Notes: generated by a model not told the origin, from the letters alone. 64,000 nt of DNA from an uncultured Mucilaginibacter sp. (GCF_946481715.1 NZ_CAMLOV010000005.1:1-64000); one strand, 5' to 3'. Shown: positions 36,924 to 45,837, numbered from the stretch's first letter. Made by a program: numbers and translations.

Positions 36924-38593
36924 CAATATCTCTCAGCAAAATTAAGCGTTAAAGCATTTGCCCGCGGTTTTATACGGAACACCTGTTTTCCATCCAATTT
37001 AGAGAAAACGCCGTTAGGGGTATGTATGCGGTAATCGAGCCCCTGAAATTTGCAGCTGATATCAGTCCCGCCCATACTCTGGAAAGGCAAGCTTGCTTTT
37101 GAAGATACGTTAAGATCCAAAAACCAGTTCCCGGCTGCTTTACCTGCTATTTTTATGCTGACTTGTTTCTCGTCGAGATCCATCACCAGCGTACCCTTGC
37201 CCGATAAAAGCGGCCAGGTAATATGTAGTTTGCCGGGCATTGGGTTGGTAATTTTAGGGTTACCGCCGGTTAATGAAACTTCTTTCCCGTTTTCAATCGT
37301 TTTAAACCTCAGCCCGGCAATATCATCAGGTGTACTCCACAAGTAGCCGTCCACAAAGGGCAGGGTGTAAAAAGAGCATACGTTGGTTTCTACCTTTTGG
37401 GTGAGGTAAGCCGACGGGAGTTTCTCGTTAAACAGGTGGATATCCCTAAACCGTAGAGTACCTTTTTCCCAAAGCAAATTGGCGCGGTAAAAGCGGCTGT
37501 TAAACCAAACTGTTTTTCTATCGCTATCGCCAATGTCCTCATTCACGGTAACCGATGTAGCAGGGGTAACTTTATAATGCGCACGAAACCAGGTACCTGA
37601 TTCTAACAGCGTTTCTACCTTCACCTTTTTCTCATCGCGCAATTTTGCGATCAGAGGCATTTGTATTTCGAAGCCCTTTGCCATGGCATCCCAGGTAAAA
37701 GAGTTTTCCTGCCCAGCCTGGGTGTACCCAAACTCCATTGCTTCGCCGTTTACCAGTTGCTTAAAAAACCAGTTTACCCATTCCGCGCTGCCCCCTGCTT
37801 TTGGATACACGGGTTCGAGCGTTATCACACCCTGCCAGGTGGTACCAAAGCCGGTATCATACTGCCTTACCGGGTCGCTCCCCAGCATCCGGAATATTGG
37901 TACAGGTATTTGGTTCTTTGCGTTCTGCGCCGGCATGTACGAGTTTACTTTGCTGGGGTAATAAGCCTGGTTCCAGTAGCCGCCCCAAAGGGTATAGCCA
38001 TCGGTACCGTATTGGTCCTTGCAGTTGCTTGATGCTACGATATGGTATTTCTCGTACAGGTAGTTTAAAGTATGCTCATCAATAAACCAGGATCCGATTG
38101 ATTTTGGGTAGTAACCAAATATCTTTTTAAAATCCTGCATGTAAACGTCAGCCAGTTTTTCCCGCTCTTCGGGGGTATAACCTGTAGAGAAACCAATGTT
38201 GGCGTGCCAGTCCCATGGGTAACGGCCGCGCCATTTTAGGCCGGCCTTCTCCACCATGGGTTGGGGTATTTCCCACCAGGCACCAATTTCGAAGGAGCCG
38301 GCAGGCAGCCCCTTTAGCAGTTTTTGATAGCGGGCATCCATTAAAGCGTCATATTGCAACAGGAACGTTCCGCGCAGCTTATACTTGTCCATTATCTCTA
38401 CCTGCTTTACCACGGTTTGGTAAAGCACGTCTTCGGTGATGGCCGGGTCTCTCGGCTCCAGCAACCGTATAAAGTTTACAATGTTGACTATCTTAGGCTT
38501 AACTTTGGGTTTCGGCGGCACCGCAAATGACGAAAACGCCGCCATTAAACCTATGCAAGCCAGCATGCCTGTAGCAATTATCTTTAATTTCAT
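36923..38593 (-). CDS. Secreted protein of unknown family, possibly deacetylase-like barrel
   Basis: A 556-residue exported protein. The frame extends 81 nt upstream, but the ATG at 38593 begins a good signal peptide (MKLKIIATGMLACIGLMAAF). The N-terminal half (about 35-330) has barrel-like features reminiscent of polysaccharide deacetylases or GH38/57-type enzymes: RGTFLLQYDAL, FEIGAWWEIPQ, and SWFIDEHTLNYLYEKY followed by ASSNCKDQYG. The C-terminal half (about 380-556) looks like beta-sandwich modules. I cannot name the family. Coupling to the sialidase-like gene (1-nt TGATG overlap) suggests joint action on one glycan. Confidence 0.75.
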   Translation of the reverse strand: MKLKIIATGMLACIGLMAAFSSFAVPPKPKVKPKIVNIVNFIRLLEPRDPAITEDVLYQTVVKQVEIMDKYKLRGTFLLQYDALMDARYQKLLKGLPAGSFEIGAWWEIPQPMVEKAGLKWRGRYPWDWHANIGFSTGYTPEEREKLADVYMQDFKKIFGYYPKSIGSWFIDEHTLNYLYEKYHIVASSNCKDQYGTDGYTLWGGYWNQAYYPSKVNSYMPAQNAKNQIPVPIFRMLGSDPVRQYDTGFGTTWQGVITLEPVYPKAGGSAEWVNWFFKQLVNGEAMEFGYTQAGQENSFTWDAMAKGFEIQMPLIAKLRDEKKVKVETLLESGTWFRAHYKVTPATSVTVNEDIGDSDRKTVWFNSRFYRANLLWEKGTLRFRDIHLFNEKLPSAYLTQKVETNVCSFYTLPFVDGYLWSTPDDIAGLRFKTIENGKEVSLTGGNPKITNPMPGKLHITWPLLSGKGTLVMDLDEKQVSIKIAGKAAGNWFLDLNVSSKASLPFQSMGGTDISCKFQGLDYRIHTPNGVFSKLDGKQVFRIKPRANALTLNFAERY

Positions 38594-38723
38594 ATCGGTT
38601 TTATCTTCAGTAAATGCTGCGAAATTTAAATAAAATATGTGGTTTGAGGCCATCTTAGGCGAAACCAGCTGCATTTCATTTTCTGCCGGCGGGCGAATGC
38701 TATGGGAATTAATTTTAAATTAA

Positions 38724-38756
38724 AAATGGCGAATGATTTGAGCTCATTCGCCATTT
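38724..38756 (-). terminator. Terminator of tRNA-Gln
   Basis: A perfect 13-bp stem, 38724-38736 with 38744-38756, 7-nt loop, followed by a T-run in the minus direction. It begins 6 nt beyond the tRNA 3' end. Confidence 0.85.
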
Positions 38757-38762
38757 GGCTGG

Positions 38763-38833
38763 TTTTCGTGAATGGATTCGAACCACTACTAGCAGAGTCA
38801 GAGTCTGAGGTGCTACCGTTACACTACACGAAA
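38763..38833 (-). tRNA. tRNA-Gln (anticodon CTG)
   Basis: The cloverleaf closes in minus-strand sequence. The acceptor TTTCGTG pairs with CACGAAA, D arm GTGT/GCAC, anticodon loop CTCTGAC with anticodon CTG, and T loop TTCGAAT. The 3' CCA is not encoded, and the discriminator is A. The 71-nt length and TTTCGTG acceptor are typical of Bacteroidota tRNA-Gln. Confidence 0.93.
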
Positions 38834-38864
38834 ATATACGATAGTAGCTTTGCGTGCTATGATG

Positions 38865-38872
38865 CAAAAGTA
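38865..38872 (-). promoter_or_regulatory. -7 box of tRNA-Gln promoter (TACTTTTG)
   Basis: TACTTTTG on the minus strand fits TAnnTTTG and ends 31 nt before the mature tRNA 5' end. No clear -33 TTTG was seen. Confidence 0.5.
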
Positions 38873-38963
38873 ATAAATTTTGCAGACTTAGAAAATTGAA
38901 CGTAAAACGGTATTGCATTACGTGTTTTTGCGTTTAAAGTCATTATATTATCTTCGCCATTGT

Positions 38964-39932
38964 ATGATGTGTACTTACCTCAAAAACAACAAATTTGCTA
39001 TTGTTGCGGTGCTTTGCCTGGCTTTGTTAATAAGCGCCTGCGGCGGCAAGGCAAAAAAAAACAAGATCTACACCAGCATTCAGAATGATGAATCTGTAAA
39101 GCCAACGTTTATGCCGGTAAAGGGCATCCGCTATACCGAAGTGCGCCGCGTTTTTAAAAACGGCGTGTCGTTTAATAACGACGGCTACCAGCTGGAGCCC
39201 GAGTGGCGTTTTTCTTTCCTGTCGGACGACTCCGTGAACATCTATAACCCCAAGCGCAAAATGTTTGTAAACGCCCCGGTGCTTTTCGACCATGATTCGC
39301 TTTTTAACATCGCCTGGTCGTGGATGCGCCTGCGTAAACTTACCCGCGACAGCATTGTTTTCCAGATAATGAAGGTGGAGGGCCGCTCGCTGATGCGCGA
39401 CCAATCGGTGGTTTACATGACGCTCTACGCCGATGATTACATCACAAATAAACTGCACACCACCGCCGCCGAATTAATGAAACCTACCCGGGCCGACACA
39501 ATGTTTATCGAGCGGAAAGTAGCGTTGGCCAATAAAGATACCTCAAAAGCGTTCTCCGCCCGGCAGCCTGCAGTACTCACCAGCAACACCAAACTGCTTA
39601 CTATACAACCCATAAGCAGCCTTACCGACGATGAAAAACGGGAAGGCGTAAACCAGGAATATATGCTGCCCGAGTACAGCATCCACATCAAAAATGCTTA
39701 CGACGACTTTAAATACTCATTTTCGGTGCGGATAGACGCCGATGGCTCGCTGCATTTCCTGCGCTCTGTAATATTCGTATTCGAAGAATTTAGGGATTCC
39801 CATAACCGGGCCATGCGCGGCATAACCGATGGCTACTTAAAGGCATACCTCAACGTAAAACCAGGCACCACCCTGGGCATTCCGCACGCCAGCTTTATTA
39901 TCGTAAACGTAGTGGGGACAAAGAAGGGATGA
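38964..39932 (+). CDS. Lipoprotein of unknown function
   Basis: A 322-residue lipoprotein. Upstream in-frame codons exist, but the ATG at 38964 (followed by a second ATG) gives a short basic lead, hydrophobic core and lipobox LISAC. No family is recognised. The body is mixed alpha/beta with many charged residues and no repeats. Its stop codon overlaps the next gene's start (ATGATGATG around 39929-39937), so it is likely the first gene of an operon with the two nucleotidyltransferases. Confidence 0.75.
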   Translation: MMCTYLKNNKFAIVAVLCLALLISACGGKAKKNKIYTSIQNDESVKPTFMPVKGIRYTEVRRVFKNGVSFNNDGYQLEPEWRFSFLSDDSVNIYNPKRKMFVNAPVLFDHDSLFNIAWSWMRLRKLTRDSIVFQIMKVEGRSLMRDQSVVYMTLYADDYITNKLHTTAAELMKPTRADTMFIERKVALANKDTSKAFSARQPAVLTSNTKLLTIQPISSLTDDEKREGVNQEYMLPEYSIHIKNAYDDFKYSFSVRIDADGSLHFLRSVIFVFEEFRDSHNRAMRGITDGYLKAYLNVKPGTTLGIPHASFIIVNVVGTKKG

Positions 39933-40690
39933 TGATGCACCAGATAATAAACCAAAAACTGGCGGAGCTGGAGCAACAGCTAAACATCAGGATACTTTAT
40001 GCCTGCGAATCGGGCAGCCGCGCCTGGGGTTTTGCCTCGCCGGATAGTGATTTTGATGTGCGCTTTATTTATGCCCGGCCGATAGACGATTATTTAAGCA
40101 TTGCCGATATAAGGGATGTTGTTGAATTGCCGGTAAATGAGGTGTTGGACATCGGCGGCTGGGATATCCGCAAAGCATTAAAGCTTTTCCTCAAATCAAA
40201 TTCTCCCCTTTACGAATGGCTGCAATCGCCAATCATTTATCAGCAGGATGATACATTTGCGGCAGAACTAAAGGCGTTAATGCCTGAATATTATTCCTTA
40301 AGGTCGGGTGCTAACCACTACTTATCTATGGCGTTTAACACGCTTACCAACGATTTGCAAAGCGAACAGGTGAAGATGAAGCGCTATTTTTATGCGCTTC
40401 GGCCCGCGTTAGCCTGCCAATGGATAATTGAGAAAGGGGGCGTACCGCCAATGGAATTTACTCATCTGAGAGTATTGATAACAGATACAACAGTGCAGTC
40501 TGCAATAGATGAATTGATGGAACGCAAATTAGTGTCAGACGAAAAAACGATGATAAGCCCGGTGATATTACTTAACGAGTGGCTGAGCGATACGCTTAGC
40601 ACATGCAAAAATATTGTGCCCGGCTTACCCTCCTCAAAAAAAGGAACGGAAGAGTTGAACACCTTTTTCAGGAAATACATTAAGGCATGA
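39929..40690 (+). CDS. RlaP-type (COG3541) nucleotidyltransferase 1
   Basis: A 253-residue DNA-polymerase-beta-fold nucleotidyltransferase. The signature is intact: GSRAWGF (Gly29-Ser30) and PDSDFDVRF with catalytic Asp41 and Asp43. The helical C-terminal region continues to about 250. It belongs with the YcgL/RlaP proteins, some of which are encoded next to RNA ligases and are proposed to act in RNA repair. No ligase or phosphatase gene is near. It overlaps both neighbours by 4 bp. Whether it transfers nucleotides to RNA, a protein or an antibiotic is unknown. Confidence 0.85.
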   Translation: MMMHQIINQKLAELEQQLNIRILYACESGSRAWGFASPDSDFDVRFIYARPIDDYLSIADIRDVVELPVNEVLDIGGWDIRKALKLFLKSNSPLYEWLQSPIIYQQDDTFAAELKALMPEYYSLRSGANHYLSMAFNTLTNDLQSEQVKMKRYFYALRPALACQWIIEKGGVPPMEFTHLRVLITDTTVQSAIDELMERKLVSDEKTMISPVILLNEWLSDTLSTCKNIVPGLPSSKKGTEELNTFFRKYIKA

Positions 40691-41763
40691 CTTTCGACGG
40701 ATTAAGGAAACAGCCCGAATTTCTTTTGCTTGATTGCGTAAGCGGCAGCCATGCTTATAACCTTGCCATCTCAACATCCGATATCGACAGAAAGGGAATT
40801 TTCATATTGCCCCAGCGCGAATTATATGGATTTGAGCATACAACCCAGGTTGCGAACGCTACCAACGATGAAGTATATTTTGAGATAGCCCGTTTCCTGG
40901 ATCTGCTGGTTAAAAACAACCCAAACATACTGGAGTTACTCAGCACGCCACCTGCGCATGTTTTGTTCCGTAGTTCCTTAATGGAACTTATCAAAGCAGA
41001 AGATTTCCTTTCGAAGTTATGCCTGGATACATTTGCAGGTTATGCGCAAACGCAGATAAAAAAGGCCAAAGGGTTAAATAAAAAGATAAACAAAACCTTT
41101 GAATCGGAGCGAAAACCAATCCTTGATTTCTGTTATGTTGTAAGTGGAAATGGTAGCATACCGCTTGCCGAATGGCTTGCAGAAAACAAATTCGGTCAGC
41201 AAGATTGCGGATTAACAAACCTGCCGCATTTTAGGGATGTTTACCTGCTTTACCATCAAACACAATTAAAAGGCGAAGGCAAATTCTACGGCATTATATC
41301 AGGCGGGTCTTCCGAAGATGTGCAGCTGAGCCAGGTACCAAAAGGTGTTGAGCCGCTGGCGGTGATGAATTTTAATAAAGATGGCTATTCCGTTTACTGC
41401 CGGGAGTACCGCGAATACAAAGATTGGGAAGAAAAGCGCAATGATGCCAGGTATAAAAGCACTATATCCCACGGGCAAAATTACGATGCCAAGAACATGA
41501 TGCATACTTTCCGCCTGCTTAACATGGCGAACGAGATAGCACAATATCAACAAGTTAATGTACATAGAAATGACCGCGATTTTTTATTAAAGATCCGAAA
41601 CGGAGAATACACATTTGAGCAGCTGATGCAAATGGTTGACGAAAAAATGGAGGAGATAAAAGCAAATTATGCCAAATCAACCCTTACCGAGAGGCCGAAC
41701 GCCGAATTAGCCGAAGATATTTTGGTGGAGATAAGAGAGCGGTTTTACAACAAACCTTGCTAA
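40687..41763 (+). CDS. RlaP-type (COG3541) nucleotidyltransferase 2
   Basis: A 358-residue relative of the preceding protein, with motif GSHAYNL (Gly20-Ser21) and TSDIDRKG (Asp32 and Asp34). The 4-bp ATGA overlap with gene 1 means the pair is co-translated. Beyond the catalytic domain it has a long helical region, about 110-345, including ISHGQNYDAKNMMHTFRLL, which suggests substrate recognition. The two proteins differ strongly outside the motif, so this is not a recent duplication. Only 2 bp separate its stop from the convergent gene's stop. Confidence 0.85.
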   Translation: MTFDGLRKQPEFLLLDCVSGSHAYNLAISTSDIDRKGIFILPQRELYGFEHTTQVANATNDEVYFEIARFLDLLVKNNPNILELLSTPPAHVLFRSSLMELIKAEDFLSKLCLDTFAGYAQTQIKKAKGLNKKINKTFESERKPILDFCYVVSGNGSIPLAEWLAENKFGQQDCGLTNLPHFRDVYLLYHQTQLKGEGKFYGIISGGSSEDVQLSQVPKGVEPLAVMNFNKDGYSVYCREYREYKDWEEKRNDARYKSTISHGQNYDAKNMMHTFRLLNMANEIAQYQQVNVHRNDRDFLLKIRNGEYTFEQLMQMVDEKMEEIKANYAKSTLTERPNAELAEDILVEIRERFYNKPC

Positions 41764-41765
41764 AC

Positions 41766-42173
41766 TTATGGCTTGCTTTTTATAAATAGCGTGGCATCTA
41801 TCCGATATTCTTCGAGGCTGCTGATATTCGTGGAAATCAAGTTGTTTACGGTAGCCCAATATTGGCTGTTCTCTTTCCAAAAGCCGGTGTTTACCCGCAA
41901 TAAATTTTGAAGCAGGTCTCCTTCATAAAAATCGCCTTCAGCAAATAAATTAACAGATAAAGTTTCGATCGCCAACGGTACCAGGTAGTCCAGTCCGAAC
42001 TCCTGCCCTATCATTATCCTCATATCCTCAATTGAAAATTCATTTAAAGGAATTCCCCTCAAAGCAATTACCCGCGTAACTAAATGGCTACCATAAGCTG
42101 GTTCGGACGGCCATACTTTTTTTTCTAAATTTTCGAGCGTCTTGTATCTCCAATTATTTTCTAACTTCTTCAA
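41766..42173 (-). CDS. CdiI_2-type immunity protein, orphan
   Basis: A 135-residue protein resembling the contact-dependent-inhibition immunity family CdiI_2: TLENLEKKVW, SHLVTRVIALRGIPL, IEDMRIMIGQEFGLDYLVPLA and EGDFYEGDLLQNLLR. In complete systems such a protein binds and blocks a toxin domain from a neighbouring cell. No toxin, CdiB or RHS gene lies beside it, so it may be an orphan defending against toxins of other strains. It follows the DUF1801-like gene by 3 bp. Confidence 0.75.
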   Translation of the reverse strand: MKKLENNWRYKTLENLEKKVWPSEPAYGSHLVTRVIALRGIPLNEFSIEDMRIMIGQEFGLDYLVPLAIETLSVNLFAEGDFYEGDLLQNLLRVNTGFWKENSQYWATVNNLISTNISSLEEYRIDATLFIKSKP

Positions 42174-42176
42174 TTG

Positions 42177-42656
42177 TTATTTACCTTTCTTCCCCTTCAA
42201 CACTCTCTTTACCGGCGATACCGATTTAGTAATGGTAAAACCTTGAATAATATCCTTGGGGGTTTTCACTTTGGCCAGGGAGTTGATATAGGCATCGGCC
42301 ATTAGTTTGTACATGTATTCTTTGGGAAACTCCTCCTTGTTGGTAACCCGTATATAGCGGAACTGCTTGCCGTTGCCGATCAGCATTTTTTGCGGGTCAT
42401 CCAATTCGCTGCCCCAATTGAAACCGAATATCACATTTTGATTGGTGCGCCATATAGCAACGTTGCAAAACACCTGCCCCAGCTTCTCCGTGGGCGACCA
42501 ACCAAACGCCACAGCATTATATGCATCGTACACCAGTTCATTCGTCTCGGGGAACATATCCCAGGCAAAATCGCGCAGCCATAAAGCCAGTTCGATTGTT
42601 TCCGGCTTAAAGGGTTCCATAAATTTAAGCAGATCGGTAGTTTGCTCTTTGCTCAT
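42177..42656 (-). CDS. DUF1801-like protein
   Basis: A 159-residue cytosolic protein of the YdhG/DUF1801 fold (LWLRDFAWDMFPETNELVYD, then NVIFGFNWGSELDDPQ), with a basic tail (KRVLKGKKGK). The function of the family is unknown. It is the first gene of a two-gene operon with the CdiI_2-like gene. Confidence 0.75.
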   Translation of the reverse strand: MSKEQTTDLLKFMEPFKPETIELALWLRDFAWDMFPETNELVYDAYNAVAFGWSPTEKLGQVFCNVAIWRTNQNVIFGFNWGSELDDPQKMLIGNGKQFRYIRVTNKEEFPKEYMYKLMADAYINSLAKVKTPKDIIQGFTITKSVSPVKRVLKGKKGK

Positions 42657-42696
42657 GGGTTAGGGATTAGATACCTAAAGATACTTGATTTTTTCC

Positions 42697-42802
42697 GTAG
42701 AGGCGCAATACTTTGCGTGTCCCGTAGGACAGGTGCCCATTTAGCATGTGGGATTTGCTTTGTGGATTTGTATGCGGGAGACGCAAAGTATTGCGTCTCT
42801 AC
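42697..42802. repeat. Palindromic dispersed-type repeat with 28-bp terminal inverted repeats
   Basis: GTAGAGGCGCAATACTTTGC at 42697 and its complement ending at 42802 are the outer part of 28-bp inverted repeats (42697-42724 with 42775-42802, two mismatches) around a 50-nt centre. The outer sequence resembles the GTAGAGACGCAA...TTGCGTCTCTAC elements scattered in many Bacteroidota genomes. It lies between the starts/ends of two minus-strand genes. It encodes nothing and may be a MITE- or REP-like element. Confidence 0.75.
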
Positions 42803-42812
42803 AATTTTATCC

Positions 42813-44987
42813 CTATATATTCCACCAATACGTCCACTTCACCGTTAGCTGTCTGTTCTTTACCATAAATGGCGATGGGATGGAATTGTCCCCATAAACA
42901 ATAAACAGGTCGGAAGCAGGCTTGTAGCGCCATTGCAGGCGGGTATTTATGTTCATGTTACGCGCTTGCTCATTATACTGCACAAAAGTGGTAAAGTACA
43001 GGTTGTTGGTAAAGGTAACATCGGTACGCGGGCCAATCAGCCAAAAGGTATTGCGGCCATAAGGCTGTGGCAGGCGTAAATCGTTGTAGGAGGCATTTAC
43101 GGCTATATTTACATAAGGCTGAAAACGGTACCCCAACTGCCCTATGAGGGTTACTTTGGTGCCATCGTCATAATACCCGCCGTACGCAGCCTCGAACGCA
43201 TAGGTAAAAACGCTTTGCGGTTTTGATATGTATTGCATATCGGCAGTGTTCCAATGGCTCTCGAAACCAACGGGCAGGTTGCCTTTGCCAATGTTGGTAG
43301 GGTCGTATGGGCGTAGTAGTTTTACATAGGTATCCAGCCCCGAAAACCATAGCTGGCTGCGGTTGCGGAAGGTGATGATATAACTGAGGTTGCTTTCGTT
43401 ATCCGTGCGTTTAAAATGCTCATCAAAAAAGTAGGTGGACGATAACTGCAGGCTATGTATCAGCACCGAACCCGTTTTTGGGAAAAAGTTACGCAGTAAA
43501 AGCGGACTAAGCTTGTTATACCCCCTGCGCGGTACGTAGCCAACTTCGGCGTTGTAGTTGCTGCCTACATATTGCTGTTGCAGGTACAGCGTCCAATATT
43601 TGCTAAGGTATTGCAGGTGCGCCGCCTGCACATAGTCGTGCCCGGTAACGCCCGGACTGAAAGATTTTAAGCCCAATAGTTTACCCGTCCACAAGTTATT
43701 GGAGGAAGCGAGATTATACTCCAGCCCCAGGTTGCGGTTATAGGCAGGTGCTGTGTTGCCCGGATTTGGGGCGCTACCTGTAGCATCCTTATTGATAAAC
43801 ATAATACCGATGTTGGAGCGCGAGAACACCCGCCTTTGCAGCGTAACAACGCCGAAATTTTGCCCCGGCAGGTTATTAATGCCCGTTTGCCCGGTTTGCA
43901 CATCCATCACGCCTACGCGCCAGTCTTTATTTATTTTCCCTGTGAGCCTTGTGCCAAAACGGATTGGCGCGTTTAACCCTACTCTGCGCGAAAAGAAAGG
44001 GCGGATATCTGCATAGCCAAAGTTGGAGAACAGGTCGCCGTTCTCTAAAAAGAACTGCCGTTTTTCGGGGAAGAAGAGTTCGTATCGGTTAAGGTTGATC
44101 ACCTGCTGATCCACGTCCACCTGCGAAAAATCGGGGTTAACCGTCATATCCAAATTAAGCGAGGAGGTGAGCCCTATTTTCACGTCGCCACCGATATCCT
44201 TGCGCCAGTCGGTACCTGTTTTATTCTGATAATCTTTACTGATGCCTGCCAGTGCGTAAGGGATAATAGATACGTTACTGCTGGCCACAGGTGGCTCCTC
44301 ATCCCAAACCAGCGTACCTGTATAAGCAAGTGATGCGGTAGGGAACTGCCTTGGTACCGGCGCCCAGGCAGATTTTTCGGTAGTCTTTAGGTCGTTACGG
44401 CTAAAGTTGATGCCCCACTCGCGGATGCCTTTTTTATAGCGGATACTTTTAAAGGGGATAGCAGCTTCCCAAACGTACCTGTCGGGGTAGTTTTTTACTG
44501 TCGAATACCATTTATTGTCCCAGCTCAGGTCAACCTTGCCGCCCTCGTACATGGTACCATCCCATTGCGCACCGGCTGCGTTTGCACCAAAACTGAAGCC
44601 ATCGGTACGGGCATCAAAGGGGTCCATAAACAACAGGAAGTTATCATTCTTCCCAAAGTTAAAATCGCGCTTAAGCGATTCCACCATATTTTGCCCCGGC
44701 AGCCCGCCGTAACAAATGGCCACGACGTATAAATTATCGTTATCGTAGGTTAGCTTCACGGTGGTTTTTACCTTGGCGAAGCTGGTATCCATAGGCAACA
44801 CCAAAAAGAAATTGGCGGCCGAATCGGCACGTTGCCAATCGGGCTCATCTACAATACCGTCAATTTTTATGGCATTGGCGGCACGTTTAATATGGTATTG
44901 ATAAGCGGCGTTCTTTTTTTGAGCAAATACGCTGAGCCCGGCAAGGCAGAAGCAAAGCAGCAGTAAGGTGAGTTTTCCTGTTGACAA
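42813..44987 (-). CDS. CBM9-like / DUF5916 outer-membrane-associated protein
   Basis: A 724-residue exported protein. The signal peptide (about 1-22) is followed by a carbohydrate-binding module family 9-like domain (about 35-230, KIDGIVDEPDWQRAD, WEAAIPFKSIRY) and a long DUF5916 beta-strand-rich region (about 240-724) that looks like an outer-membrane barrel (ends WTYWWNI). No in-frame ATG fits; a TTG at 44987 begins the signal peptide. Substrate is unknown. It is divergent from the methyltransferase gene, with an inverted repeat between. Confidence 0.85.
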   Translation of the reverse strand: MSTGKLTLLLLCFCLAGLSVFAQKKNAAYQYHIKRAANAIKIDGIVDEPDWQRADSAANFFLVLPMDTSFAKVKTTVKLTYDNDNLYVVAICYGGLPGQNMVESLKRDFNFGKNDNFLLFMDPFDARTDGFSFGANAAGAQWDGTMYEGGKVDLSWDNKWYSTVKNYPDRYVWEAAIPFKSIRYKKGIREWGINFSRNDLKTTEKSAWAPVPRQFPTASLAYTGTLVWDEEPPVASSNVSIIPYALAGISKDYQNKTGTDWRKDIGGDVKIGLTSSLNLDMTVNPDFSQVDVDQQVINLNRYELFFPEKRQFFLENGDLFSNFGYADIRPFFSRRVGLNAPIRFGTRLTGKINKDWRVGVMDVQTGQTGINNLPGQNFGVVTLQRRVFSRSNIGIMFINKDATGSAPNPGNTAPAYNRNLGLEYNLASSNNLWTGKLLGLKSFSPGVTGHDYVQAAHLQYLSKYWTLYLQQQYVGSNYNAEVGYVPRRGYNKLSPLLLRNFFPKTGSVLIHSLQLSSTYFFDEHFKRTDNESNLSYIITFRNRSQLWFSGLDTYVKLLRPYDPTNIGKGNLPVGFESHWNTADMQYISKPQSVFTYAFEAAYGGYYDDGTKVTLIGQLGYRFQPYVNIAVNASYNDLRLPQPYGRNTFWLIGPRTDVTFTNNLYFTTFVQYNEQARNMNINTRLQWRYKPASDLFIVYGDNSIPSPFMVKNRQLTVKWTYWWNI

Positions 44988-45092
44988 TGAATGATAAATA
45001 AGAGTTTAAATACTTGGGTACGAGAAACAAGTATATTGATATTATCCGACAAAAAATATATCAATGTGTATTTTGAACACAATTGTTACTTT

Positions 45093-45207
45093 CTGAATCA
45101 GGATTTTCAGAATTAAAGAATTTTCAGGATGCAAACACTGCATTGTGGGCTTTCGATATCAACTTTAAAATTCTGTTCATTCTAAAATTCTGAAAATTCT
45201 GATTCAG
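45093..45207. repeat. 29-bp inverted repeat in divergent promoter region
   Basis: 45093-45121 (beginning CTGAATCAGGATTTTCAG) pairs with 45179-45207 with three mismatches, around a 57-nt centre. The CTGAATCAG-ATTTTCAG-type sequence resembles a repeat scattered in Bacteroidota genomes. It occupies the space where promoters for both flanking genes should lie. Confidence 0.7.
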
Positions 45208-45225
45208 ACACCTTACATTTACCTC

Positions 45226-45837
45226 ATGAAAAACACACTGCAACAACTTTACGGTAATATTGATATCTACCTGTTCGACCAGTTATTGAAAGGCCGTTTC
45301 GACGGATGCGATAAGGTATTGGATGTTGGCTGCGGCGGCGGGCGAAACATTGTGTATTTCCTGCAAAACGGTTATGAGGTTTACGGCATCGACCCAAACC
45401 CAAACGCCGTAGCAGAGGTGCAGGCCCTATCAAAAACGCTGGCACCAGTCAATGCTTTAGCAAACTTTATAAACTGCCCGGCCGAAAGCATGCCTTTTGA
45501 AGATGCGACCTTTGATCTGGCCATTTGCAGCGCTGTGCTTCATTTTGCGGAGGACAGCAACCACTTTGATGCCATGCTACGCGCTACCTGGCGTGTGCTA
45601 AAACCCGGCGGCTACCTGTTTGCCCGGCTGGCATCTGATATAGGCATAGAGAGCCTGGTAACGCCCCTGGGCAACAGCCGCTACGCCTTGCCTGATGGCA
45701 GCGAACGTTTTTTGGTGAACGAGCAGATTTTGATGGAATATACCCAGGACCTAAACGGGGAATTATTTGAGCCGATAAAAACAACCAACGTACAGAATTT
45801 ACGGTGCATGACCACCTGGTGCCTGCGGAAAAAATAA
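45226..45837 (+). CDS. Class I SAM-dependent methyltransferase
   Basis: A 203-residue Rossmann methyltransferase with motif I VLDVGCGGGRN (about 32-42), motif II acidic residue in YGIDPNP, and LAICSAVLHF then WRVLKPGGYLF later. It resembles TehB-type or other small-molecule methyltransferases. Substrate is not identifiable. It is convergent with the acetyltransferase gene, 14 bp apart. Confidence 0.87.
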   Translation: MKNTLQQLYGNIDIYLFDQLLKGRFDGCDKVLDVGCGGGRNIVYFLQNGYEVYGIDPNPNAVAEVQALSKTLAPVNALANFINCPAESMPFEDATFDLAICSAVLHFAEDSNHFDAMLRATWRVLKPGGYLFARLASDIGIESLVTPLGNSRYALPDGSERFLVNEQILMEYTQDLNGELFEPIKTTNVQNLRCMTTWCLRKK

